DNA from: Chrysochromulina tobinii
Taxonomy: Eukaryota; Haptophyta; Prymnesiales; Chrysochromulinaceae
Length of the DNA: 14,404 nucleotides
NCBI GenBank assembly: GCA_001275005.1
Contig: JWZX01001622.1
Location: 1-14,404, forward strand
Reading direction: 5' to 3'
Shown: positions 9,631 through 14,404 of the stretch, piece by piece
Layout of the letters: each line of letters starts with the position of its first letter
How positions within the stretch are numbered: the stretch's first letter is position 1
Notes under the pieces: model-generated
What the model was told of the DNA's origin: nothing
What the model saw: the letters and a program-made list of their open reading frames with translations, nothing else
The model's database searches: none
Translations under genes and position numbers: made by a program

Positions 9631-9684
9631 CCTGGTCACACTTGCTGGTAATCCGCAAACCTGGTAACACTTGGTAATCCGCAC
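9631..9684 (+). repeat. Imperfect tandem duplication (about 27 bp)
   Basis: CCTGGTCACACTTGCTGGTAATCCGCA-type sequence (from 9631) is followed by a second copy from 9660 that has A for C in GGTAACAC and lacks three bases before GGTAATCCGCA. Confidence 0.85.
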
Positions 9685-10051
9685 GTCGTCGCTGGCGCAC
9701 GCGGGCCCACTGCCTGCCCCAGCTGCTCGCGCGCGCAAAGGTATCCGTCTGCACTACCGTTGGCCTGGCCCCGAGCGCTGACGCGCACGATCATAGCGCG
9801 CTCCTATGCCCAGCACCGTGCCGCGCGCGCGCGCGCGTGGCGCCAGCCCCGAAGCTCCGGCGCCGAGCTATGCGCTGAGCACACAGGCGATAAGCAACTT
9901 CGCTGGGCACGCACGCGCGCGAGCCAATCCAGTGGCCGCACGCCGACGATCGATATCGCGCGACTCATCGCGCGCTACCCGCCCGCCTGCCTCCCTATAC
10001 GCAGACTACATCCTGAGACTTCAAGACACCGAACCTGAGAGCCTCGAGATC

Positions 10052-10222
10052 ATGCTGCGACTTCTGCTCGTCGCATTACCACTCGTCGTCGCCTTGCCGG
10101 CGGCGTTCGACAAACCGGAGCTCCTTCAGTTCGAGGCTCAATCTCCGCTTCAGCTCGAGGTGCGATCTCCGCCCAGTCCCGCCCTCTTCGCCCCCAGCCG
10201 CCACGCGAGCTCAACACGATAG
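10052..10222 (+). CDS. Signal-peptide exon of a secreted or membrane protein (or a 56-aa secreted peptide)
   Basis: ATG 10052 (A at -3) opens MLRLLLVALPLVVALPAAFDKPE, a textbook cleavable signal peptide with likely cleavage near ALPAA. The frame runs to TAG at 10220-10222. A good donor GAG|GTGCGA sits at 10159/10160 in phase 0, and a good acceptor CCTCGCCCGCAG|GCG at 11446/11447 enters the long downstream frame in phase 0. This exon is therefore probably the start of a larger gene, perhaps with small unrecognised exons in between. Without splicing it would encode a 56-residue secreted peptide. The signal peptide is clear; the gene model is inference. Confidence 0.55.
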   Translation: MLRLLLVALPLVVALPAAFDKPELLQFEAQSPLQLEVRSPPSPALFAPSRHASSTR

Positions 10223-11446
10223 CCTAACCACAGCACACTCCACTCCGCACGCACACCACCCGCCAAGCGCACACATCTCAATGGACGCGCCTCGGCACTA
10301 GAATACGGGCAAGACGATCCACCCCACGATCTACTTCGTCACCAACCTCTTGACAGCCCAGGGATACCAACCATCCACAGGTGTGCCCCCCAGCCCGGCC
10401 GGCCGTCACGCATGCGGCGCAGCCTCGGTCGGCCCTGCCGCTGCGCGCGCGAGGCCGGTGCGCATGCTGCAGGCGCACGCGCACGAGGCCGCGTGCGCGC
10501 GATGTCCGCTCCCGCGCCTGCCCGACTCCGTAGACTCCGCGCCCGCCGCGAGGCGCGACGCCACTTGCGATGGCCATCGGCACTTGCGAGCGCGCCGCCT
10601 CGCCTGTTTTGCTGACGGCTTGCGCGTTGCTCCCCCGGTGCAGGCAGCCGCAGCTGCGAGAGGTCGGGCTCGACGGCCACCGCGCCCTCGACATCTCCGC
10701 CACGACCGGCAGGCGCGATGTCGACACCACGGTCACGAGGATCTGGCCGCCATCACGCCCGCGGGCTCTGCCGCTTGGCGGCGCGAAGCCTGTGACTGTG
10801 AAGCCTGTGCCTGTGATCCGGGCGCGGTCGTCCTCGAGGCTGCGGCCCCGTCGGCGCACTGCTCGACCCGCTCACCATCAAGAACGGCCCCGTCGACTCC
10901 GTCCTGGTTCTCGGCGCCATGACAGCCACAGCAAGCACCACCGCGGCCTCCACGCCGGCGCCGCCTCTCGGCACGGGTCCGACACATCACCGCCTCTCGC
11001 ACAACAACAGCCCACACTCACTAGTGCAGCACTCGCCTGCATCTACACCGCACGCACCACGCACTCGCGTCATCGCCTGCCACTCGCAGCCCGCTTCCAC
11101 TCCACCGCCCGTGCCCCAGCTCACACGTTTCTCGTGCCTGCGCGCAGCCCTCGCAAGACACGACCTTCTCGTCGCCCACCGCGGTCGGCGAGACCCCTGG
11201 TTCGTCCTACCAGCTTCATGAGGACAACAACGCCTCGGCCGCCGCCGGCCAAGGCGCTACGCACGATGAGCCGCTTGCGGTGCGCGCAATCACTGCACTG
11301 CACGAGTGCGAGCCAGGCGCCCGCCCAGGACGGCGCCCTCGTTGCCAAGGGGACGCCTGTGGCCACCGCGCCATGATCGCCCCTGCCTCCACCCTCCGAA
11401 TGAGCTGACGGCCGAGCGATGGTACGCTGAAATCCCTCGCCCGCAG
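10160..11446 (+). other. Unresolved region, probably introns with small or decayed exons
   Basis: No frame is protein-like throughout. Coding-like fragments appear in different frames: LREVGLDGHRALDISATTGRR (about 10650-10712, after a TTGCTCCCCCGGTGCAG acceptor-like site), LLDPLTIKNGPVDSVLVLGAM (10859-10921), and a stretch at 11190-11250 (SYQLHEDNNASAAAGQ) that resembles one in the downstream frame. A 15-bp tandem repeat, AAGCCTGTG(A/C)CTGTG, lies at 10786-10815. I cannot build a supported gene model here. Confidence 0.4.
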
Positions 11447-11587
11447 GCGCTTTCGGGCAATACGACCGCCACGGCGCTCAACTCGGCGGCCACCCAATCG
11501 GACGAGACGTACTCGAGCGAGCTCGCCACGAACAATGGCGAACCTGGGTCGCTCTACCAGCGCCACGAGGGCAACGCATCGGCCGCT
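11187..11587 (+). repeat. Diverged duplication, copies at 11187-11250 and 11537-11587
   Basis: The copies share GGCGA, TACCAGC..CA(T/C)GAGG and CAAC/GC(C/A)TCGGCCGC blocks. The first encodes PGSSYQLHEDNNASAAA in one frame and the second PGSLYQRHEGNASAAS in the long downstream frame. The spacing is about 350 bases. This suggests exon or segment duplication. Confidence 0.6.
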
Positions 11588-12091
11588 TCTTCCGAGCAGG
11601 TGATCAACAGCAGTACCGAATGGCGGCCGCGGCGTGCTCTCTTCGCTGCGCAACGGCCCGTCTCTCTCACCTCTGACCGCGGCGACCTCTCGCGCCTCCA
11701 CCTCAACATGGCCGTCTCCAACGTGACCTTCCTGGTCGTTGACCTGACCCTTGCCCACGCTCCACAGACGTGGTACTGCATCGATATCACCATCTCCATC
11801 GCGGTGGATTTCGCCGCCGTGGCGACGGCCGTTGAGTCGTTGGTCGCTGCGATCCTCACCTCCGCCGCGGCCGCCACGACCCTGCTCGGCGGCGACCTCA
11901 AGTATCGCCTCTCGGGCTATAGCATCGCCATCATCGCCGCGGTTGCCATGCTCGCCGCCATCCATACCTGCAGCCGACTGATCTCCGATACGGAGCCGAA
12001 ACTGAAAACGGGGCCCAACCTTCCTGATGGGCTTCCGACATTGCTCCGTCCACTCCCGAAGCTCTCGACCACCGTTTCCCTCACAGCGAGG
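11447..12091 (+). CDS. In-frame upstream extension of the beta-helix gene, or 3' part of a membrane protein
   Basis: This stretch is in the same frame as the CDS starting at 12092, and no stop occurs from 11270 to the window end. It has high GC3 and reads ALSGNTTATALNSAATQ, then PGSLYQRHEGNASAAS, NMAVSNVTFLVVDLTL, an Ala/Val/Ile-rich segment (TISIAVDFAAVATAVESL) and a likely membrane helix (YSIAIIAAVAMLAAIHTC). It may be the first long exon of one gene running through the beta-helix region, entered from the 10052 exon. It may instead be the end of a separate gene, or 5' sequence that happens to be open. ATG 11708 has an optimal Kozak context and is another possible start. No family is recognised. 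Confidence 0.4.
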
Positions 12092-14404
12092 ATGGCACGG
12101 TTCGTTCTGGTGCTCTTGCTTTGTCCCGGGGTTAAGTCAACTACGCTCGATTCGGAATCCAATCATGCCGGCGTGCAAGCGAGCGAGAATTTGCGATCAG
12201 AAAAGGCAAACAACGGCGAGCTGGGACGAGTCCTCACGAGCAGCCAGCATGATGGGCGACAGCTCGCGCACTCCACAACGATCGTGGGCTCCGGGCCGAT
12301 CGTGGGCAGCGTCGCCTCGGCGTCCCTTGTGCCCAGTCACCGCCGCGAGCTGCAGACCCAGGTGAGCACTGTCGCCAGCCTGACCAGTGCACTCGCCAAC
12401 ACGGCGGTTGGCCACATTGTACTGGCCTCCGGCACCTACTACCTCAGCGCCGAGCTCAGCATCACCAGGAGCGTCATCCTCGAGGCAGCGCCGGGAGCCA
12501 CGGTCGTGCTGCACGCACAAGCGAGCTCCTCCAGTCGGCGTCGTGTGCTGAAGATCGACTTAGGCTCATCGGACGTCGTGCAACTGATCGGGCTCAGCAT
12601 CACAGGAGGCTACGCGGATGAGGATGGCGGTGGTGTCCGTGTCTCTGGAGGCACGGTGATCATTTCGTCGTGCACCATCAGTGGGAACACAGCTGGTGGC
12701 ATTGCGAACGGATCGGATCGGCGGGGCGGTGGTGTCTGTGTCTGGTCCGGCACGGTGACCTTCTCAACGTGCACCATCACTGGCAACACAGGTAGCGATG
12801 GCGGTGGTGTCTATGTCAGGGAGGGCACAGTGGCCTTCTCATCGTGCACCATCACTGGCAACACAGCTAATAGCGAAGGCGGCGGCGTCTATGTCTTTGG
12901 AGCCACAGTGGCCATCTCATCGTGCACCATGAGCGGGAACACAGGAGTTGGGCCCAATATCTATGTCTGGGCCAACTGGGGAGCCACCGTCTGCTCCTGG
13001 CCAACGACCCCCACAGGCGTCTCAGGCTCAGTCTCAACTTGCCCCTCGTCCTCGCCCCCGCCGCCCTCGCCAGCTCCAGCTCCAGCTCGCTTGACAACCG
13101 TGGGCTGCACATGCATGCGGGTGTGGACTTTCAATGGGCTAACAATCAACAACTACTGCGGCAACCCCGACAACTACGAAGGCGGTAGTTGGTGCTTCGT
13201 CACCAACTCCGCGTGCCAGGGCGACGTCTGGGGCCTCTGTGCACCAGTTGCGGGCGCATCGCCGCCGCCCTCGCAGCCGTCGCAGCCGTCGCAGCCGCCG
13301 GGCCAAGCCTGCACGGAGACATGCAACTACGCCTCGGATGGTTTGTGCGACGACGGCGGACCCGGAGCCGAGTACTCGGATTGCACCCTCGGCACCGACT
13401 GCACCGACTGCGGTCCTCGGGGCGATTGTTCATCGGCTACTTTCACACTCAATGGCTTCCCGAATGAGTATTACTACAAGACCAGCTCCACTTTGTTTTG
13501 CAATGCTTGTTCAAATGTTGCCACAGGTGGTGCAATGTACGTCTACCAAGCAAGCACGGATGGTACTAGCTCATACGCCAACCTGCTCAATGCCTACCTG
13601 TGGTTTGACTGCGCGAACGGAAGATGGACCCGATCTGTCGTTCCCGCTGGTTCCTGCTCTCCTACTGCATGGGCCTGTCCTGGGCCTTATCCCACGGGAA
13701 CCATTCTTGATCCTGCTCCTGCGTGGAGTTCATGCCCGTACAGTGGCGCTGCATCATGCCTCACCTACTTTACCGTCACCTCTGGCCCCTGCACCGTTGA
13801 TCCGAGCGCCCCGAACTGCATTCGCTCGCCCAACTTTCCGTCGTTATACAGCATCAACCAGGCTTGCTCCATCACGCCGACCGCGCTGGCCATTGGAAGG
13901 CCCCTGACAGCGACCTCCTTTAGTACGGAGGCTGGTCACGACTATCTCCGCATTGTCCAAAACCTCACGGCCGCAATATGGACCATCACCGCGACGGACG
14001 TCTTGGGCACTATCTGGAGCGGTTCGACGATCACCTTCCAGAGCCAGGTGGCAGCAGGCGCCAACTTCTTGGTCACGGGCTTTTTCAGCTGGATCAGCAG
14101 CAGCGGCACCTTCGGCCGCGAGAACTTTTTCGGCACGCTGTTCGCCGACAACCTCATCGAGCTGAACGGCATGAGCCTCGAGGAACAGTCCACCAACCTC
14201 GGAACCGCCAAATACCTCGCCAGGGTCACCGCCGACGGGGTCCGCATAATCAACGGCAGTTGGACGGGCGGCGTGCCGAGCAATGACTGGACAGCGGTCG
14301 CCGCCACGCCGAACCCGTCAGGGACGTTGACGGTGTTCTCAGGATGGACCGGACCTTCAAATTTTGTGTTGGGCCCGGGGATGATCCAATGGTCTTCAGA
14401 CAGC
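12092..14404 (+). CDS. Large secreted beta-helix / Cys-rich / CUB-like multidomain protein (truncated at window end)
   Basis: The frame is open for 771 codons to the edge. ATG 12092 (A at -3, G at +4) begins MARFVLVLLLCPGVKS, a signal-peptide-like start. Residues about 95-300 form a right-handed beta-helix of the pectate-lyase/Pmp type: ASGTYYLSAELSI, then four GGGV(R/C/Y)V...SCTI(S/T)GNT repeats near 179, 212, 237 and 263. A Pro/Ser linker (about 322-334) leads to a small module CTCMRVWTFNG...NYCGNPDN...GSWCFV...WGLC, reminiscent of FN2/kringle folds. A (SQP)n linker follows, then CNYASDGLCDDGGPGAEYSDC with GTDCTDCGPR. Next is a Cys-rich stretch, then a CUB-like SPNFPSLYSINQACSI...SFSTEAGHDYLRI. 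It is probably a cell-surface or extracellular protein. The function is unknown and the C-terminus is missing. Confidence 0.8.
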   Translation, partial: MARFVLVLLLCPGVKSTTLDSESNHAGVQASENLRSEKANNGELGRVLTSSQHDGRQLAHSTTIVGSGPIVGSVASASLVPSHRRELQTQVSTVASLTSALANTAVGHIVLASGTYYLSAELSITRSVILEAAPGATVVLHAQASSSSRRRVLKIDLGSSDVVQLIGLSITGGYADEDGGGVRVSGGTVIISSCTISGNTAGGIANGSDRRGGGVCVWSGTVTFSTCTITGNTGSDGGGVYVREGTVAFSSCTITGNTANSEGGGVYVFGATVAISSCTMSGNTGVGPNIYVWANWGATVCSWPTTPTGVSGSVSTCPSSSPPPPSPAPAPARLTTVGCTCMRVWTFNGLTINNYCGNPDNYEGGSWCFVTNSACQGDVWGLCAPVAGASPPPSQPSQPSQPPGQACTETCNYASDGLCDDGGPGAEYSDCTLGTDCTDCGPRGDCSSATFTLNGFPNEYYYKTSSTLFCNACSNVATGGAMYVYQASTDGTSSYANLLNAYLWFDCANGRWTRSVVPAGSCSPTAWACPGPYPTGTILDPAPAWSSCPYSGAASCLTYFTVTSGPCTVDPSAPNCIRSPNFPSLYSINQACSITPTALAIGRPLTATSFSTEAGHDYLRIVQNLTAAIWTITATDVLGTIWSGSTITFQSQVAAGANFLVTGFFSWISSSGTFGRENFFGTLFADNLIELNGMSLEEQSTNLGTAKYLARVTADGVRIINGSWTGGVPSNDWTAVAATPNPSGTLTVFSGWTGPSNFVLGPGMIQWSSDS
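12626..12955 (+). repeat. Four tandem beta-helix coding repeats (about 75-99 nt)
   Basis: Each unit starts with GGxGGxGGxGTC and contains a TCxTGCACCAT(C/G)A(C/G)(T/C)GG(C/G)AACACAG block. Units start at 12626, 12725, 12800 and 12878. The high DNA identity of the SCTITGNT blocks points to recent internal duplication or gene conversion. Confidence 0.85.

Larger units (their letters stand above)
8905..10051. other. Gene-free interval of mixed composition
   Basis: AT-richer patches (8930-9030, 9330-9400) alternate with GC-rich sequence. I see no convincing coding frame, tRNA or rRNA. It holds the 14-bp palindrome TTTGGCTAGCCAAA at 9142-9155, a short tandem duplication at 9631-9684, and a GC dinucleotide run near 9821-9836. 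The part nearest 10052 (CTATA near 9993) may be the promoter of the next gene. Confidence 0.5.

Noticed and set aside
9380-9754. 124-codon minus-strand ORF in the gene-free interval
   Set aside because: No recognisable domain or clear signal. It lies across a short tandem duplication, so coding is not supported.
12362-12447. Possible intron (GTGAGC donor, CTACCTCAG acceptor) in the beta-helix gene
   Set aside because: The stretch encodes LTSALANTAVGHIVLASGTYYL, a typical start of this beta-helix family, so it is more likely exon.

Overview
The window looks like nuclear DNA of a GC-rich unicellular alga. The genes have GT-AG introns (minus-strand introns at 750-943 and probably 1345-1403, plus-strand intron at 7213-7281), optimal Kozak contexts rather than ribosome binding sites, and a mitochondrial-type F1-ATPase beta gene. 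One protein starts with a signal peptide followed by a transit-peptide-like stretch, as expected for a plastid of secondary origin. A haptophyte is my best guess from the extreme GC3, Ala/Gly/Pro-rich linkers and the protein families present. That is inference, and a stramenopile alga is not excluded.

Layout, left to right. On the minus strand (60 to about 1434/1528, running off the left edge) lies the 5' half of the mitochondrial ATP synthase beta gene. It diverges from a plus-strand gene (2042-3151) for an RP2/TBCC-domain protein, an Arl3-GAP type, that ends in a Ras-like CaaX box. After a gene-poor gap with a strong minus-strand G-quadruplex motif comes a CapA-like metallophosphatase-fold gene (3704 to at least 5329). 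Its C-terminal part changes reading frame near GGC repeats, and a low-complexity acidic tail probably belongs to it (to 6158). Only 93 bp further is a two-exon gene (6252-7931). It encodes a probable plastid protein with two tandem LETM1-like repeats joined through a 69-nt intron to a PAP/fibrillin domain. The intron is flanked by 25-nt direct repeats.

From 7932 to 10051 I see no gene. The region holds a perfect hairpin just after the fibrillin stop codon, a three-copy tandem repeat of about 152 bp, a second hairpin, and small tandem repeats.

The right part (10052 to the edge) encodes extracellular or membrane proteins. A signal-peptide exon lies at 10052-10159. A poorly resolved stretch follows (10160-11446). 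Then one frame stays open from 11270 to the window end without a stop. Its 3' part (from ATG 12092) is a large secreted multidomain protein: signal peptide, right-handed beta-helix repeats, Pro-rich linkers, two small Cys-rich modules and a CUB-like region. It is truncated by the window end.

The genes do not form one pathway. They are neighbouring, independently transcribed eukaryotic genes: energy metabolism, membrane or ciliary trafficking, a CapA family member of possible bacterial origin, plastid membrane/lipid, and cell surface. The most unusual items are the LETM1-like/fibrillin fusion with its repeat-flanked intron, the CaaX-tailed RP2 homologue, and the CapA homologue with altered metal-site motifs.
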